Origin: Dipteronia dyeriana
Lineage: Eukaryota; Streptophyta; Magnoliopsida; Sapindales; Sapindaceae
Direction: 5' to 3'
NCBI GenBank assembly: GCA_032871835.1
Contig: CM065300.1
Span: forward strand, 9,505,768 to 9,569,767
DNA: 64,000 bases
A model generated the notes under the pieces. That model was given only the letters and a program-made list of their open reading frames with translations. It was not told the origin of the DNA and ran no database searches. Each line of letters opens with the position of its first letter. Position 1 is the stretch's first letter. Shown piece by piece: positions 1 to 11,969 of the stretch. A program made the translations under genes and the position numbers.

Positions 1-370
1 TTCTTGTTCGTTTAGGAGTAGGATTTTCTTTTATCTTATACTCCCTGTAATTCATATAAATAAACCATAATAGCTAAGCTATTGGTGGTAGAGCAAATTA
101 GCAAATATAGAGAGATCTCAATAGAGCATTGGGTGCAATTGGATTTAGGGTATTTTAGAGAGAGAATTCTGAGAGTGTGGTTGTAACAATTTATCACATA
201 GTGGATTATTTCTCTTATCGTCCTGACGACCGTGGTTTTTTTCCTGATTTGGGTTTCCACGTAAATTCTTGTGTTGTGTGTTTGGATTTATATTCTCTTC
301 ATCTTAATTCTTTTACTTTACTATTGTTTGTTTGTGTTCTATCTAGCAACGCTTCCGCGTAATTCCGACA
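1..370 (+). mobile_element. Copia-type LTR fragment (3' part, R/U5)
   Basis: The sequence has the look of the end of a plant Ty1/copia LTR: a TATACTCCCTGTAA stretch, then the typical U5 arrangement of CCGTGGTTTTTT, a short spacer and TTTCCACGTAAATTCTTGTG, then a CT-rich run ending near TTCCGACA. The 5' part lies outside the window. No clear tRNA-Met primer-binding site (TGGTATCAGAGC) follows, and no gag can be read after it, so it is either a solo LTR or the edge of a degraded element. The two short open frames across it (36-260 on minus, 177-362 on plus) have no protein features. Confidence 0.55.
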
Positions 371-1870
371 ACACTAGCACCATGTCGAAAATAACTTGCT
401 AAAATTATGGTGCAACTCCTCACGTCAGATTACCGGGGAGTTCGTCGGCCATCAACATCCTTTTCCACCATACACTTTACATAACTTTCTGACCAATGTC
501 TTGTGCACAATTATGGATCGCTAACAACAATATATACTCTTGCATGGTCAATGGGAAAACTGCCAAAAAGATGAACATATCCTTACATCACTCAACCCTA
601 TGAAAAACCTTTTGTCATTGCATCACATACCTGGTGAAAGACTTGCTATTATAACCGAGAGTGTTTTACTAGATAAGCCCCACACCACGTTAGAGACTTC
701 GAGTGTTTAATTCATAATTAGGGTCACTTAGGCCAAACATAAACACAGTTTCTGCAAAAAGAAAAGAAAAAATCAAAATACGAGTTTAACCCAAAATGTG
801 GGAAAAGACTAGAAACCACTACCTTTTTAAATCACTGTTTTTGATTTTGAGGCTGAGAAAAGAAATCTTCGGCATTATGTGCTACCTCTGCTTCAATTAC
901 AGCCAAACCAAATGCTATTAGATATTTCATTACTATTAAGAACCAAACCAAAATGACACCCCACTAAATTGCCTCAATACCATGGCTACACTGCCAATAT
1001 CTACTAACTTTGCAAACTCAATTTGCCTTAACAAACAAGGGATCTAGGCAAGTTCAGGGAAAACATTGTTAGTAGACCTTAGCCAAAGTTCCCTCAAAAG
1101 TCAAAACTACTGGGTTAACTAGGTAATGAGATGAACATTTATTATAAAGAAGTAAACACCAAGCATAATGTAACAGATTTCCTTATGAAAATTCCTAAAC
1201 TTTTATTTACAGAAACACAACAGAATCTCCAAAATACACTTCGCCCGCATCAATTGACCATTCTGGCTGTCCTCTTAATTATCCTGTTCAATTTAGCTAC
1301 TGACAACCAATATTTGGTCTCTTATTATTCAAAGTGATTTTTTTTTTCTGCAAGAATGATGCACTTCAAAAATAAAAGAAAACATCATAAACATTCAAAA
1401 GATAACTATCATCTTATAAAGCCAACTTTTACACTTTTCACAAAATACAACAAAAGTTTATTAATCTTTCCAACAAGAGATAAAATCCATAATTTGGACA
1501 TAGGCATCAAAGCTAGAGTTTTGACACACATTACCAAGAATTATTTATTACAAAAAAAAAAAGAAGCTTTTTTAAAAAAATTTGGAAATTTGTCTAAATA
1601 TTGTCATAAAATGAAAAGGGAAATTTTCAGGTCTAAAGGCTCCCCATATTTTGCACATGTTGGGTTCATCAAGCAGCAATGAAATTGACCAACTTAAAAT
1701 TTGATCAAAAAGTGATATCGAAAAAGAATAAAAGATACAAGAATATTACTTAATTATAAAAAAATGTTGTTACCTTTGTGATTTGGAAGCATTCTGGTGC
1801 TTTCAGCTGAAAGTGGAAGAATGGAAAAAGGACCATCTTCAAAATAAATAAAAAATCTCCATCTACTCTG
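371..1870. other. AT-rich stretch with no recognisable gene
   Basis: No family motif could be read on either strand. Open frames at 1131-1337 and 1356-1682 are short, lysine-rich products of AT-rich DNA. Part of 1,000-1,870 could be 3' untranslated sequence of the minus-strand spliced remnant just downstream, but nothing demonstrates this. Confidence 0.4.
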
Positions 1871-1872
1871 CT

Positions 1873-2320
1873 CTTTTAAGAACTACACTTCACAACTTCA
1901 GATTCAACCAATTTTGCATAAGCAGAATTCAATGTATAATCCTGAGAAAGGTCCATAGAAAGAAATTACGAAGATTCAAAAAGGCTCTGATAAATGGTAA
2001 TTATTAAAATCAATAAAATTTTGAAACCTTCACCACAGCATTTGTTGACTTCTGCTCTCCTTCAGACTTCTCAGAGGAAGAAGTATTATCAATTAACAAG
2101 AGAGCACAGAAAATGTAGTAAAGGGAAGAATAAAGCAAGCATCAGCAATGCAGTAATTATATGTTTAGGCTTCAAACAATACCAGTAAGGTTGATTGTAA
2201 GCTCTAGAGGACTATCCATCAGCTTTCGAGTCATAGGAAAAGGATTGCTAAAAGATATACTTTTAATTTCATGACGAATAGCCTCTGGTTGTTGCAATCG
2301 CATCTTGAAGTTCTTTTTGT
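1873..2320 (-). pseudogene. Possible 3' end of a small spliced gene, unknown product
   Basis: On the minus strand three short stretches can be joined at splice-like junctions with one frame kept. Exon A (about 2320-2189) encodes MRLQQPEAIRHEIK and continues to MDSPLELTINLT, ending before GTATTG. Exon B (about 2057-2026) encodes EQKSTNAVVK and ends AAG before GTTTCA. Exon C (about 1941-1873) follows TTCTCAG and encodes DYTLNSAYAKLVES, ending CSS and TAA. The phases agree at both junctions (1 then 0), which is unlikely for random AT-rich DNA but not impossible. I recognise no domain. It may be the last exons of a larger gene whose 5' part is lost. Confidence 0.3.
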
Positions 2321-2339
2321 AATCTCATGGCCCATAGGT

Positions 2340-3189
2340 GCCAACGAAAATTCTGAATTGAACTAATACCAAAACACATAACCCAATTAACCATGAATTA
2401 TGGGCCCAATTAGGATCAACACCCATGTATAGTCTATTTGTTGGTCTATCAATTTTTATTTTTATTTTTTTGAAATGGGTCCATCAAAGTTTTTAAAGGA
2501 ACAAATTTTCTCTTAAAAACAAGATAACCCGGTAAGTTCTCACACCTATATCTAAGGAGTCTAAGGAGTTGTGGACATATACACTCTTCCAATCCCAAAA
2601 TATTATATATAAAAAATGATTATTATCCCGGTGATCATCAATTTAGATCACTGTTATCAAAATAACAATTAGATAGGAATTTGGTTTCAAAATGACCATT
2701 TTTAAGAACATTATTACAATAATGACTATTTCATCCAATTTCATTCATTTTCATTTAATGAGTGGAATTTTGGTAAATAAAGGGATGTCATTAATTTATT
2801 TTAGATGTTTTTTTTAAATCATTTTTTACTTATGTTTTTTGAAACAAATATTTATATTTAATGAGTGTATATACGTATAACATATCTCAACTCATAACAC
2901 ACAGAGCACGATTAGTCACTGAAATCACTCAACACTAGCTAATACAACTTAACATCGGTAAATATATTGCAAAAAAAAAAACCACTACATATTGATAAAT
3001 GAACTCTGTCTACATATAAATCGGTAATCAAAACGGTTCTGAATTTATTTTTTAATCTTTTAATTGTACTAATGAAAGTCTAAGTCTCAAACAAAATCAA
3101 AAGTAGAAACCTAATAAAATTTACATGACTTTAATCAATTCATAACACACAGAACACAGTTAATCACTCAAATTTCACAACACTGACTA
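2340..3189. other. AT-rich intergenic stretch
   Basis: No coding pattern was seen. It contains two diverged copies of a motif near CTCATAACACACAGA (about 2890 and 3140), followed in both by AATCACT and later by ACTAATACAACTTAACAT. This indicates a local duplication of about 250 bp. Nothing else is supported. Confidence 0.4.
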
Positions 3190-3990
3190 ATACAACTTAA
3201 CATTATCAAGTTTCTTGGACTTGTTTTTGCAACACCAATTCATTAATTGGGGATAAACGTTACTAATCCGGAGTCCATGCACTCCAGTGAGACATGGAAT
3301 AGCCTCCATAGCTCAAATCTATTCATCAACAATTTTTGTAAATATGTTGTCAAACAATAATTTTAAAAGTTAGTAAAGACTGAGATACAAACTTGGAATG
3401 TCCATGCAAAGCCATATATGTTCACCCCCAAATTTTGCTTATTGTTGAAATTCTGGTTTTGCTTTTTCTGACCAGTTATAAATCATCTCAAGTAGTATAC
3501 AGTTTGAGTGTATATGTAGGTTCCCTATGGGAAACGCTCGAAAGCCGCTAAGTTCTCTATAAACATACAAGCCTACCTAGAGATGGTCTTTTCGTATTCA
3601 ATCCCAAGAAGCACATTTCCCAATACGAACAATTATGACAACTTGATGGCATTATCGGGTTGGTCAAAATTTCCCTCATCCAATCGATTTAGAATCGTAT
3701 GAAATGTTGGCACCTTTCCACTAAAACATCTATCTAACACACCCCATTCAACATCCTCATAGCCATGGACAACACTAGTAGGTATCGTGGTTACCAAACA
3801 GAATTCTAGTTCCCGAATCGTATATCTATTTGACTCACTTGAAACCATATCTCATTTGTATTCCCACCCGGGTGATTAAACTCTCTACACAGTAGCAACT
3901 GACATAACCTTCCACCGAAAATTCTGAGACAAGGTAATTCTAAAAAATGCCTAAATAAACCATCATGGAAACACCTCCAGTTCCCCAACT
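3190..3990 (-). pseudogene. DUF1985 (Ulp1-family MULE passenger) remnant
   Basis: Read on the minus strand in two frames, this shows the order of a plant DUF1985 domain: FRHFLELP, LLLCREF, IWFQV, then after a frame change YTIRELEFCLVT, VLDRCFSGK, DNAIKL, LLGIEYEK, AAFERFPIGNLHIHS and, near 3420-3370, NIYGFAWTFQVC. A later exon-like piece near 3315-3190 reads EAIPCLTGVHGLR and then NVYPQLMNWC. The same order occurs in the intact-length gene at 8.9-9.9 kb (EFCLVTGLTF, FNSFPWGTFIY, YNVYGFVIDFQV), so this is a decayed relative in the opposite orientation. It has at least one frameshift and two stops, and I found no Ulp1 catalytic part downstream. No TIRs were found around it. Confidence 0.7.
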
Positions 3991-5590
3991 TTATCCAAAG
4001 AATGTCTCATTCTATTCAACTCGTAAACCTTTGATGAACCAATATTCTTGCATTAAACCAATTCGATTGACGATATACATATGGTATTTCAGCCATCTAC
4101 AATTATAAACATATGGTATCTTTAGAAAAGAATTGTTAATAGAAAATTTTGAATTGTCAATAGAAAATTTTGAATTGTCAAAAAAAAAAGATCTCTAATA
4201 TATTTTGAACAAACTAATATGATCTTCTAAGTAGAATTCGAGGAAAGAAAAAAAAATCCTATCTATCTCATAGAAAAGCTACTCATAACGATTCGGTTGT
4301 ATGTGATCAGTGAGTGTTTACTCTTATCTTGGATGAAAGATTTACAAGATTTATTAACTTAGAAGAGAACAAACCAATCATGGTATAATATTTATCGATT
4401 TACAAACTACAGAAGTTCAGAAAAATACCAAATCTCAACCCATTTTTGACATTGAAAGCATTTCATTGTTCGAACAACATATTCTAATTAAGAATATAAA
4501 TAACAAATTTTTACAGAACCAATTATGTATGTATGCCATCAGATTAGTATCATACGATATATACAATTGATATTCCAAATGATTGCACTTTTTCACTGCA
4601 TAGTTAATTCAATTGTGCTATTTGTTTTCTCGGATCATGTTCAAACTTGATAGCAGATTGATAGCAGTTCAAAGAATAACAAAATTATACCTCAACTATC
4701 ACTTACAAGGTGTATGCAAGTTATTTGTGCACTCTTTGTTCATCCAAGATCAGAGTATCACTTGCAAGATGGAAAGATCTTTCATAATGCATGTGCTCTT
4801 TGTTTTCAAGTTCCATCAATAATCAATGCACACAAGTGATGTTAGTACTGTTTGTGATTTATGATCATTTTCACTACTTCACTTGTAAATATGTACACAC
4901 ACGTATAAACATATATATAGTCATTCTCATGTAGTCATGTGCCAATCTAGTTTTTTTTGGAATTTGATTTTAATTTCGTCTATTCTTCCTAGAATGATTA
5001 AGCTGGTTAGTGGTTTATTTTAATTCTTTATACCATCAAAATGTTTCTATTAATTTTGAGAAAATACTATGAAATTAAGATTTGTAATTATTGATATAGC
5101 AAAAGAAGTCCCTCAAATACTCAATTTAATTATGGGGGAATTAGGTATCCTAGACATTCAATTGCTAATTCTAAGGTCATACGATGGAACCTTTTGTACG
5201 CTAATTGCCATTAAGGCAAAGCTATACCAACCGTAAAAACACAATATCATAATCATACGGTATAATATTTTACAAGAGCCGCCATTAGGGTGACACCGAC
5301 AAGGTTTACAAAACATAAAACAATTTAATAATTGATATGGACCAAATAACCTTGTTGAATTAGTTAGCATTCATTTAAAAATAATGGTAGAACTACTTTA
5401 ATATTCAAAGAAGTAAAATCTTTTTTTCTTTTGTTTTTTATATTGAAACTTGCAAAATAATATCAAAAGAAGAAGAAAAAATTGCAAAAACTTAGGTATT
5501 CAACTATTCAACTATTCAACTATTCAAGTCTAAATCCAAAATCCCATTTCAAATATCAGTTGAAGTTTAAACCATTAAAAAACCTAATTT
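3991..5590. other. AT-rich intergenic stretch
   Basis: No gene could be supported on either strand. A short imperfect duplication (AGAAAATTTTGAATTGTCAA, twice near 4140-4180) and an ACTATTCA triplication near 5505-5525 are the only structures noticed. The second lies just upstream of the PPR pseudogene. Confidence 0.4.
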
Positions 5591-5614
5591 TTCTTTTGGC
5601 GCCAATGCAACGAT

Positions 5615-6660
5615 ATGAATCACTCTCTTCTACAGTTCCTCAAGAAAGCCAATTCCCTAAAGTCCTTCAAATCTATCCACTCCCATCTTATAATCAGTGG
5701 CACCATCAACTCATCCGATCTTATTCTTAACAAACTTCTTCGTATCTATTCACGTTTCGGTGCCATCGATTATGGCCGCAAACTGTTCGATGAAATTCCG
5801 CAACCAAATGAATTTCTTTGGACGGCCTTGATTCATGGGTATGTTGTTAATTACAGATATGCCGAAGCATTTTCTATGTTTGTTCGAATGCTCAGTGAGT
5901 CTGTGACACCGTTAAATTTTACTATTGCGACAATACTTAAGGCTTTGGCCCGTGAAAAGAGGAAGGAAAGGGGATTTATGGGTTTGTGTTGAAAGGTGGT
6001 TTCAGTTTTGACTTGATTGTGCAAAATGAGGTGCTTGATCTTTTAATGAGATGCGGAGAAACGGACTTCGCGAGATGGGTATTTGATGGGATGGCTGAAA
6101 GGATGTTGTTTCTTGGAATACTATGGTGTCGGGTTATGGTAATATTGGTAGAGTTGATATTGCACACAAGTTGTTTGATAAGATGACAGAGAGGAATGTC
6201 GTTTCTTGAACGAGCTTGATTAATGGGTATATTAAGAGTGGTAACATGGTGGAGGCGAGGGCTCTTTTTGATAGAATGCCCAATAAAGATCTTGCTTCAC
6301 GGAATGTGATGGTTTCTGGATATTTAGATGCTGGTGATTTTGTTGGTGCACGCTATGTTTTTGAAGCGACGCCATTTCGTGGTATTGAAACTTGGAATTT
6401 AATGATTTCAGGGTTTTGTAAAGCAGGGGAAATAGAAATTGCTGAAGAACTTTTCAACAGAATGCCAGATAGAAATGTTGTGTCATGGACAACAGAAAGC
6501 CTAAAAAGAATCTGATCTCTTGGTCTATAATGATCGGAGGTTAAGCAAAAAATGGGCAGCCTTAATGCTTTGGAATTGTACAAATCCTTTAAAGAACAAG
6601 GGCTTAAGCTGGAAGAGACATTTATACCGGGAAGCATCTCGGCTTGCCCGCTGTTAGGAA
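5615..6660 (+). pseudogene. PLS-type pentatricopeptide repeat (PPR) pseudogene
   Basis: PPR proteins bind organellar RNA; intact PLS-class members usually have 500-700 residues. The start at 5615 gives MNHSLLQFLKKANSLKSF, then a typical first repeat with HSHLIISGTINSSDLILNKL, and motifs such as ARKLF-like YGRKLFDEIPQPNEFLWTALI. The frame breaks near 5992, 6185 and 6510. Further repeats are readable after each break: ARWVFDGMAERM, MINGYIKSGNMVEARALFDR, GARYVFEATP, WNLMISGFCKAGEIEIAEEL, and after an in-frame stop ALELYKSFKEQGLK to about 6660. There are no E or DYW motifs at the end. It is a truncated, multiply broken copy. Confidence 0.85.
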
Positions 6661-7256
6661 TTCTAGATACTAAGACCTTATTAAAAGTTAAAAGTACAAA
6701 CTAAGAATTGAGAGTAAAGTACATAATCGAAACCTTATTAAAAGTTAAATAATCGAAACTAAATCATAAAGTACGAGCTAAGAATTGTGAGTAAAATTAA
6801 AATAAGAGAATTGTAATAGCAAATATATATAAAACAATAAATATAAAAAAAAGGTAAATACACTAACTTTTTCTGAAATTTGGCATAATGCAATGAATGA
6901 GCGCAATTCCGTGGTGCAACTCTGATGAGGATATTATCAAGTGAATACATGTCATTTATCATTAAGTCAATTCAACGGTGGTAGATGAAGATGGTATTAT
7001 AATTAAAATTTCTTAAGCACAATATATATATATATGGAAAAAAATAAGTATAATTTTTAGTTTCAAAAAAGAAAAAAAAAACAAATAGAAACATTTAAAA
7101 AATACATCATATTTTTATATATTTTCAAATTAATTTTAAGTCAATTATTCGACAATATAATTTATTTTTATACCATTCAAAAAATAGATTAAAAAAAAGT
7201 AAAAACAGATCCAAAAAACATATAAAGAAGATATAAAATTATATTGAAAAAGGTTA
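6661..7256. other. AT-rich stretch between PPR pseudogene and MULE
   Basis: No gene was seen. A short tandem duplication near 6665-6790 repeats ACCTTATTAAAAGTTAAA and AGTACAAACTAAGAATTGAG-like sequence. The rest is A/T-rich with an (AT)n run near 7024-7036. Confidence 0.4.
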
Positions 7257-7265
7257 TATAATTAA

Positions 7266-7349
7266 GGGATTTTAGTAAAAATACCCTATTTGAGGGGCTA
7301 TATTGCAAAGATACCATATAAAAAAATTATAGCAAAAATACCCCTAAAA
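7266..7349 (+). repeat. Left terminal inverted repeat of the MULE
   Basis: Starts GGGATTTTAGTAAAAAT. It pairs with 15257-15339, with near identity over the first 55 bases and a second matching patch AAAAATACCCC at the inner end. Confidence 0.9.
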
Positions 7350-8927
7350 GATGAAATTGTCCTTAATGAGTATTGCCCCCAATTCGTCCATCATTTCCAA
7401 TTATCCTAACCATCCCTACCATCCATCCCGATCGACCCGATAACACCAAACCAGTCATCAACGTTAAGTCCCCTCATCGTCGTCAAGCCTCTATTCGCTG
7501 TTAAGCCGGCTTGTCGATGTCGACCTTCACGAAACGAGGACACACGACCATCCCTCTGCTTCTGGCTGCAGTCACACCATCCGCTGCAGCACTGTGTCGT
7601 CCGCTGCCATCGTTTCTTCTTCTGCCAGCGTTAAGCCATCCGCCGCCGTCCGCTACCAATGTTAGTTAATGTAAATGTTTTGTAAACCAAAAGGGTTAAT
7701 AAATTGAAAATGAAATTGTTTAAATTTGATTTTGTTGAAATCGAAATAGAAATTGGTCATTACTTAATAGTGTTTGCTGTCGATTTCTAAGAGGTGGAAA
7801 TGAGTTTGATTTTATTAAGGAGATATCAATTGGGTTTGTTGCAATTTTCAGATTTTGTGTTTTCATTGATTTTTCAATGTTCTGCTGTGTAATATGGGTG
7901 TTTTTTTGCTGATGGTGGTGAGCTTGAATGGGGTGTTGCACAGGGATTCAGTTTGACCTTTTAGTTTTGCTGTGAATTTCATTGGAAAATTGTTTTAGTG
8001 TTTGATTTTGTAATGATTCCAAATGTGTGTGGTTTGAAGGAAAAATGTGAAAATGAAGGGATTTTGACAAATACCCAGATGTGTTAAAAGTGTTAGACTA
8101 CATAAATGTTTGGTTTTGTTAACTATGATGTTGAATTATGTGGTGCTGGATATTGATTGAATCTGCAAGTTCATGATTATATCTAGAGTTGTTTTTGTAA
8201 GTATCTGATATAATGACTGTAAGCAATGTTAAGGAATTGGAATCGTGTGGTGACTTGGGTTTTGCATGGGACCTAATGGAGACTTTTATAAGTCTCATGC
8301 AATGAACAGTTTGTTTCGGTTATTTTCGCTTTTGAATTGCCTGTGGGGCTTTGTGTGCATATGATTCCTTGTATCAGCTTGATTATGATTATGCTTGTAT
8401 ATTTGAGCTGGTTTATGTTGATGATCCGATCATGAAAAGTTTTGTGATATATTTGACAATTGGGTTCTTTTCCATTCACTGTGAAACTTGATAGTTGCTT
8501 CATTTGTTCTGTCAGTGTTGTATATTCCTTCAAGTGAATCTCCTAGCAAAATTGGGATTTTTAATATTTTTTATTATTATGGGGTTAGGATGGTTGAAGG
8601 GGATGTTTGCAACATGTATATTGTTTTATCTCATGTAAAACTATTTTAAGAACTAATGTTGACTCTTTACGTGGGTTCTTGATAGTTAACAAGTGAGCTG
8701 ATTATAGAATATCACTAATTATATTGAGTGTGTAATTAAATGTTGTGTGTGTGTGTGTGTGTGTGTGTGCTTTATATTGTTTAATTGATTAATTGGATGA
8801 TTGAGAAGATTGAAAGTTAAGATTTGTCGTTATATATTCACATATAATGATTTGTTATCAGTTAAGGAAGATGATCGAATTCTGTGATTTGTGATCAGTT
8901 CGATATCACCTGTAGTGTTTTTCCTCG
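7350..8927 (+). other. MULE leader region upstream of the Ulp1 gene, with GC-rich patch
   Basis: Between the left TIR and the protease gene there is no family-assignable frame. About 7380-7665 is clearly richer in C and G than its surroundings (many CATCC, CCGTC and CGCTG words, CCGCTGCAGC). After CCAATGTTAGTTAATG the composition drops to T-rich, intron-like DNA. This could be a noncoding first exon plus leader intron, or host sequence picked up by the element; the sequence alone does not decide. A (TG)n microsatellite lies at about 8743-8770. The AGGAAGATGATCGA word occurs twice (near 8863 and 8977), suggesting a small duplication across the gene start. Confidence 0.4.
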
Positions 8928-11900
8928 ATGTTAAGCGGCATGGGTCGAAAGAAACTACGTGAATCACTCAAAATTAAGGAAGATGATCGATTTCCATCTC
9001 GAGTTAGTGGATACTGCAATTGGGAGATTATAAGACTTATTAAAGCTATTATTAAAGATGTGTTGTTAGAGAAGTTTTGTCACCATATCTTGCTTCAGGA
9101 GTGTCATGTCAGGGACGTCGATAACACGCCATCGACTTTGTTGTTCTATGTTGGAAACAAGGAGATAAGGTTTAGCGCAGTAGAGTTTTGTTTGGTTACT
9201 GGGCTTACCTTTGGAGATTCATGTGAATCACCATTGTACATCACCAAACACATGGAAAAAAGGATGCACTGATCCTACTTTCGAGATGGTAAAGTTCATG
9301 TAAAAATGTTTGCTAATTGGTTTAGGAATATTGGTTCTGATAATAATGTTAGCGACGATGATATGGTGAAGTTGGCTTTTGTATTTTTTTTAGATGACTT
9401 TGATTGGCAAGGACGATAGGAATGTCATTCTGTATTGGGTGTTACAGTTAGTAGATGACTTAGATGTGTTTAATAGTTTTCCATGGGGAACATTCATATA
9501 CGGTAGGACATTTGACTCTCTTTCCACTTATCCTGTTGGTCGTGATGATAAGTACAAGGAGCGTCTTGAGTCTACAGCAAAGCGAAAAGCAGAGAAGTAC
9601 AACGTTTATGGGTTTGTCATAGATTTCCAGGTGATGTATGATATTTAGTGATTTTATTTAATGACATCATGCATGTGGTCATGGATTAATTTACTCATTT
9701 ATCTCATTTTCAGGTAAATCGAAACAATACCCAAATGGGCTATGCTTGGGTATGTGTAAAGGGTAAACAATGTCACCCCTAGAATTTTGAATTGGAAATG
9801 CACAAGGATTCCTAGTTATGTAGAGTTAAATGATAATATTTTCAAGTACAAAAATGTAAGTATGCCTTATTATTGTTAATGTTAAAATAATTTTTTTTAT
9901 GTTTGATTATAATTCTAATATATATATATATTGCAGCTCACCATCTTCAAATTTCTAGTCCCCTCCGATGAAAAAATTAGGAAACCCTATTGGGCAAGTA
10001 TCGATCAAAGCCAATTTCCAATTCTTCCCATGATTGTATCACCAGAGAAGTTTGATTGTGGTGTTGATGATGATTTTGAGGATGGTGTTCGGGAGGATAC
10101 TGACAATCTTGAGAGGGAAGCTAAAAAAAATATGATGATTGTAAGGATGATATACAACATTCAGATGTTGCTTGTGATATGAAAAAAGAGGTTAATCCTC
10201 CATCAGTTAAAAAAGGCCAAGGAGAAAGTAAGAAATAATGGAAGAGATTGAAAGAGATGAAAATACGATTGAAGAAGATGCAAACACAACAAGATGAATA
10301 TTGGCAGAAAGTCCGTGACGAGATGACTTTTATAAAGAACGAGATGTGTACAAGATTTCTTCACTTATCCAAGCATATATGCAAGTCAAAGAATGAAAAG
10401 GTAAATTGTGATTAAATAATTTCTCTTAATTATTATTACTTGCATTTATCAATTTGTATGAAATTAAATGCAGACATGTCATAATGTGAATACTGATGTA
10501 ATCAACTTGAGCCAAGATAACAACATACAATTTCAGCCATCTACATTTCACTGTGTTCTTCCGTCTCCTGAAATGAGCAAAGCTAATTCTGAACCACTTG
10601 ACGAAGTGAAACAACTATCAAGGCTACCCAAGATTACCATCAAACTAAATAGAGATCGAAAGTGGTTGGCCTATATCGTTAGCCCGTACATTGATCCTAC
10701 AACTAAGCGACCAAGAAAAAATGCCAGAATTCGGGAGAGATAACCTGTTAGATAAGGATGTCTTAGGTTCAATGAACTCATTGATCAACGACAACAATAA
10801 GAACACTAGGTATGTGTTATTATGCTACTATGAACTCATAGATCAATGCTATAAAAGCCATTTAAATATCATGTTTATGTTGTTGAAACTACACAGTATG
10901 CACACCGGTGTATTCGAAGCAAATCCTTATTGGTTTCAAATACCGCTATCGAAAATTGGATGGTTAGATGGAGATGTAAGTTATATACTTCAATTCATGA
11001 TTTCTATCGTAAGCATCAACCATTTTGGTTACACACCCTTTTTTTTTTACAGCATACATATTGTCGTCTTATACGGTGGCGTGCATTTTTCTTTCATCAG
11101 TTATACAATCACAACATTGTGTTACTAGATTACACATTCATGGTAATTGTATCTACTTATATCATAATTTTTATGAAATATAATCACTAATTCTAACCAT
11201 AATTTATAAGTGTTGCAGACAAGAATTCAAGGTAGGTGGTCACTACTTGTGCAAAATAAAACACAGTTCAAACATGAAACCTACAAATGGGATAGTGAAA
11301 TGACATATTATGTGATCGGCAAGAAACAGGTTGAAGCATGGGAACATTGGCGGAAAGTCAATCTTGTAAGCAATTGTAACTGTTAGTCGAATATAATATT
11401 ATGCTATTACAATGTTGTAATTTAGATAATGTTGATTTGATGTCATGTTCAGTTTTTGTTTCCAGCCAACATGAACAGAAATCATTGGGTTACAATTGTT
11501 GTCAACTTGAAAGAGCGGAGTCTATGATTCATTACCGGAAATCAATAGTGTATTGAAGATTACAAAGTGGATATCTTGCCTTAGAAAGATGTTGCCTTCT
11601 TTGTTGGTGCACACAATGCCAGATTTCTATAATGATGCTTTGCCATTTGTTGTACAAAGACTCGAGAAAGACATTTCAAATCAAGGGAATGGTTATACCA
11701 CTAACTTTTGTCATCTTGTACTATATTAAATAGTTTGATTGTCACTTACATTGGATATATTTATTTGTTTTGGATAAAATAGGTCGGACTGTGGGATATT
11801 TGCTCTTAAATTCTTGGAGTACTTGTGGACCGGAAAACCGTTCGACTTTGAACCTAAAGACGAACCAACCCTTAGAGTTAAAATTGCAACTGAAATTTTT

Positions 11901-11969
11901 AAAAATTATAAACAAGTACAATGTAATTATATAGTTGGAGGTAGCTTAGTTGAAAATGATTGTAATTAA
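8928..11969 (+). pseudogene. DUF1985-Ulp1 (C48-type) cysteine protease gene of the MULE
   Basis: Ulp1-type proteases cleave SUMO or related modifiers; the role of the transposon-borne forms is not settled. The first exon (8928-9271) encodes MLSGMGRKKLRESL and the DUF1985 signature EFCLVTGLTFGDS. The domain continues in two other frames: SYFRDGKVHVKM, DDDMVKLAF, then LVDDLDVFNSFPWGTFIYGR and YNVYGFVIDFQV (to 9641). A further exon (9931-10182) reads FLVPSDEKIRKPYWASID, followed by an acidic linker. The catalytic part is spread over exons from about 10,960: YCRLIRWRAFFFHQLYNH, then MNRNHWVTIVVNL with the catalytic His at 11483-11485, VYDSLPEIN with Asp at 11526-11528, and SDCGIFALKFLEYL with Cys at 11790-11792 after an intron ending AG. 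The stop is TAA at 11967-11969. His and Asp are separated by a +1 frameshift, and two frame changes lie in DUF1985, so it reads as a recent pseudogene. Confidence 0.85.

Noticed and set aside
36..362. Two overlapping open frames at the window start
   Set aside because: They lie within LTR-type sequence on opposite strands, have no domain, and follow the base composition.
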